Counted from the first letter of the stretch, positions 7,766-14,520 are shown. The stretch is DNA of 23,607 nt from an uncultured Lachnospiraceae bacterium (GCA_900544445.1 UQVK01000059.1:1-23607); one strand, 5' to 3'. Translations and numbers: made by a program. Notes: a model not told the origin generated them from the sequence alone.

Positions 7766-8513
7766 GGATACGCAGGAAGGAATTTTTACGGGAATCTATG
7801 AGGCATATGAGAGAAAATGCGATCCGGCCCATACGGTGATCCAGGCGGGAGAAGATGGGGAGCTCTGCCTGTTTTCCGATTACAGGAAGGTGGTCCCGGA
7901 TATGGAAAAGGCCGAAAAGGTGGCGCGCACTCTTCGCAGAAGGTTTGGAGAAGAGTGCTTTGAACAGCTCTGTCTGGCGCTTTCCTCCTGGCAGCCGGAT
8001 AAGGGACAGGCTGTGTACCGGACCGTTGTGGAGGGGCTTTCCGGCAGAGTGAAGGGCGGACTGATGGAGCATCTGGGAAATCCGTATGTGGCGCGCGCCT
8101 TTGAGCTTTCCCGCGCTGCAGGAAACGAATCCCATCATCTGCTGGGCTTTCTGCGTTTTTCGGAAACCTCAGACGGTCTTCTGTTTGCACAGATCGGACC
8201 AAAGAATAACGTGCTGGCCCATATGATGCCCCATTTCGCGGATCGTTTTCCGGGAGAGAATTTTGTGATCCTGGATGAAAACAGAAGAATCTATGGCGTT
8301 CATCCGGCCCATAAGGAGTGGTTCCTGGCACATTCCCAGGACGGACCGGAAAAAAAGGATCTGGAATTTACGGATACAGAGCTTCAGATGCAGGAACTTT
8401 TCCGGTTCTTCTGCCGTAAGATAATGATAAAGGAAAGGGAAAACCGGACGCTTCAGCGCCAGATGCTTCCGTACAGATTTCAAGAATATATGGTGGAATT
8501 TGGCGGAAAATAG
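7737..8513 (+). CDS. DUF4130 / TIGR03915-like probable DNA metabolism protein
   Basis: This 258-aa protein is the usual partner of the preceding radical SAM protein. The C-terminal half carries the DUF4130 signature: NPYVARAFELSRAAGNESHH, LLGFLRFSE, IGPKNNVLAHMMPHFADRFP and a GVHPAHKEWFL motif. It has several conserved His and Asp residues but no mechanism I can assign. The start is ATG 7737, nine bases after GAAAGGA; GTG 7731 in the same frame is possible but too close to that site. It overlaps the upstream gene by 29 bases, so the two are translationally coupled and share the SOS promoter. In some other bacteria, from family knowledge, the same domain is fused to a uracil-DNA-glycosylase-like domain; no such domain is present here. 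Confidence 0.88.
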   Translation: MEWNQILVCEDTQEGIFTGIYEAYERKCDPAHTVIQAGEDGELCLFSDYRKVVPDMEKAEKVARTLRRRFGEECFEQLCLALSSWQPDKGQAVYRTVVEGLSGRVKGGLMEHLGNPYVARAFELSRAAGNESHHLLGFLRFSETSDGLLFAQIGPKNNVLAHMMPHFADRFPGENFVILDENRRIYGVHPAHKEWFLAHSQDGPEKKDLEFTDTELQMQELFRFFCRKIMIKERENRTLQRQMLPYRFQEYMVEFGGK

Positions 8514-8538
8514 AGAAAAATTGTGTTTTCCCGAAGAA

Positions 8539-8569
8539 GGAAGAAAAGAATAAACTGCGCTTTTCTTCC
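8539..8569. repeat. Perfect 10-bp inverted repeat downstream of the DUF4130 gene
   Basis: GGAAGAAAAG (8539-8548) pairs with CTTTTCTTCC (8560-8569) across an 11-base loop. It lies 25 bases after the stop codon. The stem is followed by A rather than T on the plus strand, so it is not a classical terminator, but it could stabilise the mRNA 3' end. Confidence 0.5.
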
Positions 8570-8606
8570 AAAAAAGGAGACAATTTCTGAAAGGAGGCAG
8601 GACAAA

Positions 8607-8750
8607 ATGCCTCAAAAATGCGGATGGCAGGGCAACTATGTGGGAAAATGCGGACTTTACATTTCAGGCTTTTCGGGTATAATATCTAAATTCGGAAAAA
8701 CAGTTTTCTGCTCCTGTCTCTTTGCAGGAGCGATTTTGGAAAGGATGTGA
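8607..8750 (+). CDS. Possible 47-aa small protein
   Basis: The short frame MPQKCGWQGNYVGKCG... is preceded by a strong AAGGAGG nine bases upstream of the ATG and has four Cys residues and a short hydrophobic tail. Against it, the promoter of the next gene (8656-8683) and a leader hairpin lie inside it, and no family is recognised. It could be a real small gene, a leader peptide, or chance. Confidence 0.25.
   Translation: MPQKCGWQGNYVGKCGLYISGFSGIISKFGKTVFCSCLFAGAILERM
8656..8683 (+). promoter_or_regulatory. Sigma-A promoter of the HPr-like gene
   Basis: -35 TTTACA (8656-8661), a 16-base spacer and a perfect -10 TATAAT (8678-8683). The predicted leader is about 65 bases long. Confidence 0.7.
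8710..8731 (+). promoter_or_regulatory. Leader hairpin before the HPr-like gene
   Basis: A 7-bp stem GCTCCTG/CAGGAGC, extendable by a T-G pair, lies between the promoter and the ribosome site and is followed by GATTTT. It could be a weak attenuator or an mRNA-stabilising leader. The T-run is too short for a firm terminator call. Confidence 0.4.
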
Positions 8751-8756
8751 AATATT

Positions 8757-9005
8757 GTGACGACGAGTGGAAATGGATTCTTTCAGTACAGAATCATGTT
8801 GAGGCCCAATGAAGTAAAGGATTTCGTCCGCGCCGCCTCAAACTGTGATTTTGACATTGATATTTCCTACAACAGCTATGTGGTGGATGCGAAGTCGATC
8901 CTGGGGGTTTTGGGACTGGATCTGAACCGGGTGCTGACGGTGGCCTGCCACGGCTACAGTGAGGAATTTGACGGATATGTAAAACAATTTTCCCTTGCGG
9001 GATGA
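8757..9005 (+). CDS. HPr-like (PTS phosphocarrier fold) protein lacking the active histidine
   Basis: This 82-aa protein has the size and core pattern of HPr. The segment SYVVDAKSILGVLGLDL (residues 40-56) matches the HPr region around the regulatory Ser46 (here Ser47). The HARP segment that carries the phosphorylatable His15 is missing: the corresponding stretch reads MLRPNEVKDFV. It is therefore unlikely to pass phosphate in the PTS. It may be regulatory, like Crh, or belong to a divergent HPr-fold family common in clostridia. The start is GTG 8757 behind GAAAGGA; no ATG fits the expected N-terminus. It has its own promoter and terminator, so it is monocistronic. Confidence 0.75.
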   Translation: MTTSGNGFFQYRIMLRPNEVKDFVRAASNCDFDIDISYNSYVVDAKSILGVLGLDLNRVLTVACHGYSEEFDGYVKQFSLAG

Positions 9006-9022
9006 TTCCTACGCAGAATGTG

Positions 9023-9047
9023 AAGAGGACGGCGCAGCCGTCCTCTT
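9023..9047 (+). terminator. Terminator hairpin after the HPr-like gene
   Basis: A strong stem GAGGACGGC/GCCGTCCTC with a 3-base GCA loop, extendable by two A-T pairs, is followed by TTTCCGTTT. The T-run is short but the stem is very stable. Confidence 0.75.
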
Positions 9048-9112
9048 TCCGTTTAAGAAGCGCGTCCGGCTGCGTGTATTTCTTAAGAGGGCAGCTTAGG
9101 AGGAGATTTTCC

Positions 9113-9126
9113 AGAACGTTTATTCG
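9113..9126 (+). promoter_or_regulatory. Weak LexA-like box upstream of the helicase gene
   Basis: AGAACGTTTATTCG resembles CGAAC-N4-GTTCG, with mismatches at the first base and at the first base of the right half-site. It lies about 130 bases before the helicase start, just upstream of a poor promoter candidate (TTGTAC at 9135, TAGTAT at 9158). Confidence 0.35.
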
Positions 9127-9255
9127 AAAAGAAGTTGTACACGGTCAACGGAAATGATAGTATTATAAATACAGAAAATTACGGGTCCCGGTTTCCGCCG
9201 CCAGAAGGGGATGGAAGCCGCACGAAGGACATTCGTGCCGGAAGGAGGCAGTCGG

Positions 9256-11685
9256 ATGGAGATCAGGATTTCGGTACGCGCTCTGGTGGAATTCATTCTG
9301 CGCAGCGGGGATATCGATAACAGAAGAAGAACATCGCCCGACAATGCGATGGCGGAAGGCGGGCGTATCCACCGGATGATCCAGAGGCGGATGGGAGCGG
9401 ATTATCAGGCGGAGGTGACGCTCCGCTATGTGTATGAAACGCCCTCCTATGCTCTGGTGGTGGAGGGACGCGCGGACGGCGTGATCCATGGGGACAGCGC
9501 GCTGTCGGAAGCCGTGACCATAGATGAGATCAAGGGAACCTACCGGGATCTGGAGAAGATGAAGGAGCCTGTGCCCGTGCATCTGGCACAGGCGAAGTGC
9601 TATGCCTATATGTATGCGGCAGGGCAGAACCGGGAGCGGATGAAGGTTCGGATGACCTACTGCAATATGGAGACGGAGGAGCTTCGCTATTTTACGCAGG
9701 AGTATTCCGTAAGGGAGCTGGAGGAATGGTTTTTCAGCCTGCTGGAGGAGTACAAAAAGTGGGCGGATTTCGGATATGAATGGCAGCAAATCCGCACGGA
9801 TTCGATCAGGGCGCTCGTTTTTCCCTATGCGTACAGAGAAGGACAGAAGGAGCTTGCCGGATACGTGTACCGGAGCATTGTGAGGGGGAAGAAGCTGTTC
9901 ATTGAAGCTCCCACGGGAGTGGGAAAGACGCTCTCCACGGTTTTCCCGGCGGTGAAGGCCGTGGGCGAGGGAAAAGCGGAGCGCATTTTTTATCTGACGG
10001 CGAAAACCATTACAAGAACGGTGGCGGACAACACCTTCCAGCTTCTGCGGGGGAAGGGACTGCGTATGAAAACCGTCATCCTGACGGCGAAGGACAAGAT
10101 CTGCTTCCTGGAGGAGGCGGACTGTAACCCGGCTGCCTGCCCCTTTGCAAAGGGGCATTATGACCGGATCAACGAGGCCATGTATGACCTCCTGCTGCAT
10201 GAGGATCATTATCACCGGGAGACCATCGAGGAATATGCGCGCAGGTACCAGGTCTGTCCCTTTGAACTGAGTCTGGATATGAGCCTGTTTTCCGACGGGA
10301 TCATCTGTGATTATAATTATGTGTTCGATCCCCATGTTTATCTGAAGCGTTTTTTCGGAGAAGGGAGTCAGACGCAGGGAGCGGGCGGACCGTATCTGTT
10401 TCTGATCGATGAGGCACACAATCTGGTGGAGCGTGGGCGGGAGATGTACAGCGCCGTTCTGGTAAAGGAGGATTTCCTTGCGCTGAAGCGGATGGTGAAG
10501 GAATATGACAGAAAGCTGGAGCGGCAGCTGGAAAAGTGCAATACGGCTCTGCTCGCCCTGAAACGGGAATGCGAAGGCTTCCGGGTGATACCCGTTAAGG
10601 AAATCGACGACCTGGTGAACGGAGTAGAGCGGCTTTCAGAGACCATGGGAAGCTGGCTGGAGGAGCATGACGAGAGCCCGGTACGGGAAGAAATTCTGGA
10701 ATTCTATTTCCTTCTGACCCATTTTCTGGATATCTATGACAGGCTGGACGACAACTATGTGGTCTATACGGAACTCCTGGGAGAAAACGGGGAATTTCTG
10801 CTGAAGCTGTTCTGTGTCAATCCTTCGGTCAATCTGAAGGAGTGTATGGACCGGGCGGCAAGCACGGTTCTCTTTTCCGCCACCTTTCTTCCCATCCAGT
10901 ATTATAAGGGGCTGCTTGGCGGTGACGGAGAGGATTATGAGGTTTATGCCCAATCCTCCTTTGATCCGCGCCGGAAAGGGCTTTTTATCGGAAGGGATGT
11001 GACGAGCCGTTATACCAGGCGGGGAAGGCAGGAATACTATAACATCGCCCGCTATCTGCATGAAATCACGGGACAGCGGCATGGTAATTATCTGATTTTT
11101 TTCCCGTCCCACGCCTTTCTGCAGAATGTTTATGAGATTTATGAAGAATGCTTTCTGGATGAGGAACAGGAGGAGTGCCTGATCCAGGAGGACTATATGA
11201 CCGAGGAGGACCGGGAATATTTCCTCGGGAGGTTTGAGGGGAACAGGGAGTGTGAACTGGAAGAAATGATCCACATGGAGGTGGAACAGGAGGAGGACAG
11301 AAGCCTGCTGGGTTTTTGCGTGATGGGAGGAATTTTCAGCGAGGGAATCGATCTGAAAAAGGACAGCCTGATCGGTGCAGTCATCGTGGGAACCGGACTG
11401 CCTCAGGTATGCACCGAACGGGAGATTTTAAAGCGGTATTTTGACGGGATGGGAAAAAACGGATTCGATTATGCCTACCGGTATCCGGGAATGAACAAGG
11501 TTCTGCAGGCGGCAGGGCGGGTGATCCGCACGGCGGAGGATGTGGGAATCGTAGTGCTTCTGGACGACCGTTTCCTCACGGGCTCCTATCAGCGGCTGTT
11601 CCCCAGGGAGTGGGTGGAATATGAGGCCGTTACCGTAGACCGGATTGCAGGCAGAGTGGAACGGTTCTGGGATGAGTGGCTGTAA
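9256..11685 (+). CDS. DinG/XPD-type ATP-dependent DNA helicase with N-terminal PD-(D/E)XK nuclease-like domain
   Basis: An 809-aa protein. Residues about 25-150 look like a RecB/Cas4-type PD-(D/E)XK domain: His39 in GGRIHRMI, Asp74 in GRADGVI, Glu91 and Lys93 in IDEIKGTY, and Gln112 in HLAQAKCYAY. The SF2 helicase follows: Walker A EAPTGVGKT (217-225), four Cys (283, 290, 295, 334) placed like the XPD iron-sulfur cluster, the DEAH box (385-388), motif V FSEGIDLKKD and motif VI QAAGRVIRTAED. The predicted role is 5'-3' unwinding in DNA repair or resolution of structured DNA. ATG 9256 is chosen because GGAAGGAGG lies seven to eight bases upstream. It follows an SOS-type repair operon, but a terminator separates them and its own control is unclear. 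Confidence 0.9.
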   Translation: MEIRISVRALVEFILRSGDIDNRRRTSPDNAMAEGGRIHRMIQRRMGADYQAEVTLRYVYETPSYALVVEGRADGVIHGDSALSEAVTIDEIKGTYRDLEKMKEPVPVHLAQAKCYAYMYAAGQNRERMKVRMTYCNMETEELRYFTQEYSVRELEEWFFSLLEEYKKWADFGYEWQQIRTDSIRALVFPYAYREGQKELAGYVYRSIVRGKKLFIEAPTGVGKTLSTVFPAVKAVGEGKAERIFYLTAKTITRTVADNTFQLLRGKGLRMKTVILTAKDKICFLEEADCNPAACPFAKGHYDRINEAMYDLLLHEDHYHRETIEEYARRYQVCPFELSLDMSLFSDGIICDYNYVFDPHVYLKRFFGEGSQTQGAGGPYLFLIDEAHNLVERGREMYSAVLVKEDFLALKRMVKEYDRKLERQLEKCNTALLALKRECEGFRVIPVKEIDDLVNGVERLSETMGSWLEEHDESPVREEILEFYFLLTHFLDIYDRLDDNYVVYTELLGENGEFLLKLFCVNPSVNLKECMDRAASTVLFSATFLPIQYYKGLLGGDGEDYEVYAQSSFDPRRKGLFIGRDVTSRYTRRGRQEYYNIARYLHEITGQRHGNYLIFFPSHAFLQNVYEIYEECFLDEEQEECLIQEDYMTEEDREYFLGRFEGNRECELEEMIHMEVEQEEDRSLLGFCVMGGIFSEGIDLKKDSLIGAVIVGTGLPQVCTEREILKRYFDGMGKNGFDYAYRYPGMNKVLQAAGRVIRTAEDVGIVVLLDDRFLTGSYQRLFPREWVEYEAVTVDRIAGRVERFWDEWL

Positions 11686-11695
11686 AAAGAAGACT

Positions 11696-12002
11696 TGTGG
11701 ATAAGTGTGTGAGAAAAGGAGTTTTTGAGAAGAAATTGGGGCTTTTTGTTGAAACCGATGGTGGACAGGCCGTGATTGACTGGATGGATTGTGGATAAGT
11801 ATGTGGAAATTGGGGATTACTTTGACCGAAAGAGCAGGCAGACAGCGGGACCAGAGGGTTTTCCACATTTTCACACAAAGGGGAAAAAGGAGAATATGGA
11901 ACTGAACTGGTCAATCATATTTTCGCCGTTTTGTGGAAAACTTTTGCCGCTTATCCACAGGATTCAGGGTGTGGATAAAGGGACAGGGGGAAATGTGGAT
12001 AG
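11696..12002. promoter_or_regulatory. Cluster of DnaA boxes (ectopic DnaA-binding site)
   Basis: Four perfect DnaA boxes (TTATCCACA or its complement TGTGGATAA) lie at 11696-11704 (minus), 11790-11798 (minus), 11951-11959 (plus) and 11970-11978 (minus). Near matches are TGTGGAAAT at 11802, TTTTCCACA at 11859, TGTGGAAAA at 11932 and TGTGGATAG at 11994. The two central perfect boxes are inverted and 10 bases apart. No dnaA, dnaN or other oriC-linked gene is nearby, so this resembles the DnaA-box clusters outside oriC in B. subtilis, or datA-like titration sites, rather than the origin. Confidence 0.75.
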
Positions 12003-12051
12003 CTATTTCGTTACAGTTTACTCGTCCGCCAGAAAAAGAGTGACGCAGTCC

Positions 12052-12077
12052 CTGCGCGCGTGGTATAATGATTGCGC
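12052..12077 (+). repeat. 26-bp direct repeat, copy 1
   Basis: The 26 bases are identical to 12184-12209, 132 bases downstream. The unit begins CTGCGCGCG, contains TGGTATAAT (an extended -10 sequence) and ends GATTGCGC. Copy 1 runs into the first arm of the cloverleaf element. Confidence 0.9.
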
Positions 12078-12132
12078 GAAGCGCAATCCGGCACGATTGT
12101 ATCGTGCCGCCCCGCTGTGCGGGGATTATACC
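12062..12132. repeat. 71-bp perfect four-arm cloverleaf (cruciform-forming) element
   Basis: A closing stem GGTATAAT/ATTATACC (12062-12069 with 12125-12132) encloses three directly abutting perfect hairpins: GATTGCGC-GAA-GCGCAATC (12070-12088), CGGCACGAT-TGT-ATCGTGCCG (12089-12109) and CCCCGC-TGT-GCGGGG (12110-12124). The only unpaired bases are three 3-base loops; no base is unpaired at the junction. An alternative hairpin GGGGATT/AATCCCC (12121-12127 with 12136-12142) would break the third arm and the closing stem. No known repeat family is recognised from the sequence. Confidence 0.85.
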
Positions 12133-12149
12133 GTCAATCCCCGGCTTGA

Positions 12150-12184
12150 GAGGAAAATGCCGCCTTCGGCGTCGCTTTCCCCTC
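12150..12184. repeat. Imperfect hairpin between the two 26-bp repeats
   Basis: CGCC-TTC-GGCG (12161-12171) forms the tip. The flanks GAGGAAAA and CTTTCCCCTC pair imperfectly to extend the stem to 12150-12184. The 3-base loop resembles the loops of the adjacent cloverleaf. Confidence 0.5.
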
Positions 12185-12209
12185 TGCGCGCGTGGTATAA
12201 TGATTGCGC
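12184..12209 (+). repeat. 26-bp direct repeat, copy 2 (truncated cloverleaf copy)
   Basis: Identical to 12052-12077 but ends after the first strand of arm 1; the sequence then diverges (AGTGTC) so no cloverleaf forms. It carries the extended -10 that faces the amylase gene. Confidence 0.9.
12193..12201 (+). promoter_or_regulatory. Extended -10 promoter (TGGTATAAT) before the amylase gene
   Basis: TG-N-TATAAT matches an extended -10 element perfectly; no good -35 is seen 17 bases upstream. The predicted start is near 12208, leaving a leader of about 55 bases to the amylase ATG. The same sequence occurs in copy 1 at 12061-12069. Confidence 0.6.
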
Positions 12210-12263
12210 AGTGTCTATTTTAGAATAATGCCGTCATGGCGGCAGGAAAAGAGGATATATAAA

Positions 12264-13574
12264 ATGTGGGCATATGAAAGCGTATTTTATCAGATCTATC
12301 CGTTGGGCTTCTGCGGGGCGCCGTTTGAAAATGATGGTGTGGAAAAGTCCCGTATTTTGAAGGTAAAGGAGTGGATTCCCCATATCAGGGGAATCGGCGC
12401 GGATGCGATCTATTTTTCACCGGTATTTGAATCTGATACCCACGGTTATAATACAAGAGATTTCAGAAAAATTGACTGCAGGCTTGGAAGCAACGAGGAT
12501 TTTGCAGAGGTGTGCAGGAGCCTGCATGAGGCCGGAATCCGCGTGGTGCTGGACGGTGTGTTCAACCATGTGGGAAGAGGCTTCTGGGCCTTTCAGGACG
12601 TGTTGAAAAACCGGGAGAACTCTCCTTATCTGAACTGGTTTCATATTAATCTGGGCGGAAATTCCAACTACAACGACGGTCTGTGGTACGAGGGCTGGGA
12701 AGGCAATTACGATCTGGTGAAGCTGAATCTGAAAAATGAAGAGGTGGTGAACCATATTCTGGAGAGCGTCCGTTTCTGGGTGGAAACCTTCGATATTGAC
12801 GGACTGCGTCTGGATGTGGCTTATCTGCTGGATCATGATTTTGTGCGCAGGCTACGCAGCTTCTGCGACGGGCTGAAGAAGGATTTCTTCCTGGTGGGTG
12901 AGATTCTCCATGGAGATTATAAGACGCTGGTGAACGACCAGATGCTGCATTCCTGCACCAACTACGAATGCTATAAGGGCCTGTATTCCAGCTTTAACAG
13001 CATGAATCTGTTTGAGATCAACCATTCCCTGCTGCGGCAGTTCGGGCCGGAGGGATGGACCTTATACAAGGGCCTGCATCTGATGACCTTTGTGGATAAT
13101 CATGATGTGAGCCGTGTGGCGAGCATTCTGACCAATGAAAAGCATCTGCCGCTGATTTATGCGCTCGCGTTTGGTATGCCGGGAATTCCGTGCATTTACT
13201 ATGGAAGCGAATGGGGAGCAAAGGGGAATAAGAGCGACGGCGATCCGGCGCTTCGTCCCAGCTTTGAGGAACCAGTGGAAAATGAGCTGACGGAGTTTGT
13301 CGGAAAGCTCTCCGCAGCGAAAAAGGGGTCAAAGGCGTTGAATTACGGTGGCTTCCGTTCTGTGGTTCTGACGAATAAACAGTGTATTTTTGAACGTGCA
13401 GTGGAAGGGGAGAGAGTGCTTGTCGCTATCAATGCGGACAGCGAACCCTACACCGCTCATTTCGATGCCGGCTGCGGCATGGCGGTGGATCTGATCACCG
13501 GCAGAGAGCATGACTTTGGAGGCGGAAGTGAACTTCCGCCATACAGCGCGTTTTTCTGGCGTTGCGAAGCATAA
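12264..13574 (+). CDS. GH13 alpha-amylase family glycosyl hydrolase
   Basis: This 436-aa cytoplasmic protein has no signal peptide. All four conserved GH13 regions are visible: DGVFNHVG (97-104), DGLRLDVAYL (179-188; nucleophile Asp184), VGEILHGD (211-218; acid/base Glu213) and TFVDNHDVSR (275-284; Asp281). The catalytic barrel starts almost at residue 1 and no N-terminal CBM34 domain is present, so it is shorter than classical neopullulanases or cyclomaltodextrinases. The likely role is hydrolysis of internalised maltodextrins. ATG 12264 is chosen because AAGAGGA precedes it and MWAYESVFYQIYPLGF is the normal start of the barrel. The promoter is probably the extended -10 in repeat copy 2. 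The stop lies inside the first of three hairpins. Confidence 0.92.
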   Translation: MWAYESVFYQIYPLGFCGAPFENDGVEKSRILKVKEWIPHIRGIGADAIYFSPVFESDTHGYNTRDFRKIDCRLGSNEDFAEVCRSLHEAGIRVVLDGVFNHVGRGFWAFQDVLKNRENSPYLNWFHINLGGNSNYNDGLWYEGWEGNYDLVKLNLKNEEVVNHILESVRFWVETFDIDGLRLDVAYLLDHDFVRRLRSFCDGLKKDFFLVGEILHGDYKTLVNDQMLHSCTNYECYKGLYSSFNSMNLFEINHSLLRQFGPEGWTLYKGLHLMTFVDNHDVSRVASILTNEKHLPLIYALAFGMPGIPCIYYGSEWGAKGNKSDGDPALRPSFEEPVENELTEFVGKLSAAKKGSKALNYGGFRSVVLTNKQCIFERAVEGERVLVAINADSEPYTAHFDAGCGMAVDLITGREHDFGGGSELPPYSAFFWRCEA

Positions 13575-13653
13575 AGAAGGGCCACAGCCCTTCTTTATGC
13601 CGAAGAATGCCTGGAGGGCATTCTTCTCAGGTTGCGAGGCGTCATAGGACGCC
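13569..13653. other. Three adjacent hairpins between convergent genes
   Basis: Hairpin 1 is a 14-bp perfect stem with a CACA loop (13569-13600) containing the amylase stop codon. Hairpin 2 is a 10-bp stem GAAGAATGCC/GGCATTCTTC (13602-13626). Hairpin 3 is GGCGTC-ATAG-GACGCC (13638-13653). They lie between the amylase gene and convergent cutC and may block transcription from both sides. No T-tract directly follows hairpin 1 or 2, so they are not plain terminators. Confidence 0.7.
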
Positions 13654-13665
13654 GATTAAGAATTT

Positions 13666-14406
13666 TTACTGGAGCAGGCGGCGGACGGCGCGGATGGATT
13701 CCGGGTCGGTCCGCCATATTTCATATTCGCTCAGGCCGGGAAGGCCCATGGATACGTTCGGATTGCGGAAGCGCATGCCGCTTTTCAGAATTTTCTTGCC
13801 GGACATGTGGAAAGCGGTGAGAGGGGTATGGGCGAGAAGAAGACGTACCGCCTCTTCGTTGATTCCGGCGCCTGCCAGAATGGTGAGGGAATCGCCCGCC
13901 TGCGCGCAGAGCCTGCTGAGCATCGGAATGGCGTGTATGCAGACGTCTGCCTGTCCGGAGGTGAGGATGGTGCGGATGCCAAGTTCCTTTGCCTGATCCA
14001 GCGCTTCGAACGGATCCCTGCACATATCAAAGGCGCGGTGGAGGGTGACGGACATGCCGTCTGCCGCATTCAGAAGGCGTTTCATCGCTTCCAGATCAAG
14101 CGCGCCGTCCGCCGTCAGGCAGCCGATCACCACGCCCTGTGCTCCGGCGCGGCGGAAGGAACGGATCTCTCGTTCCATCACGGACAGTTCTTCCGGGCTG
14201 TAGAGGAAATCGCCGAAGCGCGGCCGGATGAGAGCGTGGATGGGAAGATCGGTATGCAGGCGGATCTGTTCATAAAGGGAAAGGGTCGGCGTAATTCCGC
14301 CGATGACAAGGCCGGAACACAGTTCCAGCCGGTCAGCGCCGCCCTGGACGGCATTGCATGCGGATTCGACGGAATCCACACAGCATTCCAGAAGAAAAGA
14401 TGACAT
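13666..14406 (-). CDS. cutC: CutC family protein
   Basis: A 246-aa TIM-barrel protein of the CutC family (PF03932). It opens with LLECCVDSVESACNAVQGGADRLELC and has GGITPTLSLYEQ, a HALIRPRFGDFLYSPEE motif, TLHRAFDMCRDP, TILTSGQA and ILAGAGIN, all hallmarks of the family, over the expected length. CutC was linked to copper tolerance in E. coli, but the biochemical role remains uncertain, so only the family name is secure. The start ATG has GGAGG about eight bases upstream. It is monocistronic and convergent with the amylase gene. Confidence 0.95.
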   Translation of the reverse strand: MSSFLLECCVDSVESACNAVQGGADRLELCSGLVIGGITPTLSLYEQIRLHTDLPIHALIRPRFGDFLYSPEELSVMEREIRSFRRAGAQGVVIGCLTADGALDLEAMKRLLNAADGMSVTLHRAFDMCRDPFEALDQAKELGIRTILTSGQADVCIHAIPMLSRLCAQAGDSLTILAGAGINEEAVRLLLAHTPLTAFHMSGKKILKSGMRFRNPNVSMGLPGLSEYEIWRTDPESIRAVRRLLQ

Positions 14407-14426
14407 AGGGGATACCTCCGTTGCTG

Positions 14427-14443
14427 CCCCTGAAAAACAGGGG
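14427..14443 (-). promoter_or_regulatory. Leader hairpin upstream of cutC
   Basis: CCCCTG/CAGGGG with a 5-base A (or T) loop lies between the probable promoter region and the cutC ribosome site. The T-rich flank faces the plus strand, where no gene needs terminating, so a role in the cutC leader is possible but unproved. Confidence 0.35.
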
Positions 14444-14520
14444 TTCTTTTTATGCAGAGTTTAACACAAAGCGTGGCAAACCGCCATAAAAAAAGGGGTT
14501 TTAGGGGAAAATACGATGAA

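Noticed and set aside
11696..12002. Chromosomal origin of replication (oriC)
   Set aside because: DnaA boxes are abundant, but no dnaA, dnaN, recF, gyrB, rpmH or parAB gene is nearby and no clear AT-rich unwinding region with 13-mers is seen.
12062..12132. tRNA gene
   Set aside because: The fold is a cloverleaf of about 71 bases, but it lacks a D-loop, a 7-base anticodon loop, TTCGAAT and a discriminator; loops are only three bases.
11776..12228. 150-codon plus-strand open frame in the gene-free stretch
   Set aside because: It runs through the DnaA boxes and the palindromic element, has no convincing start and shows no protein-like conservation pattern.
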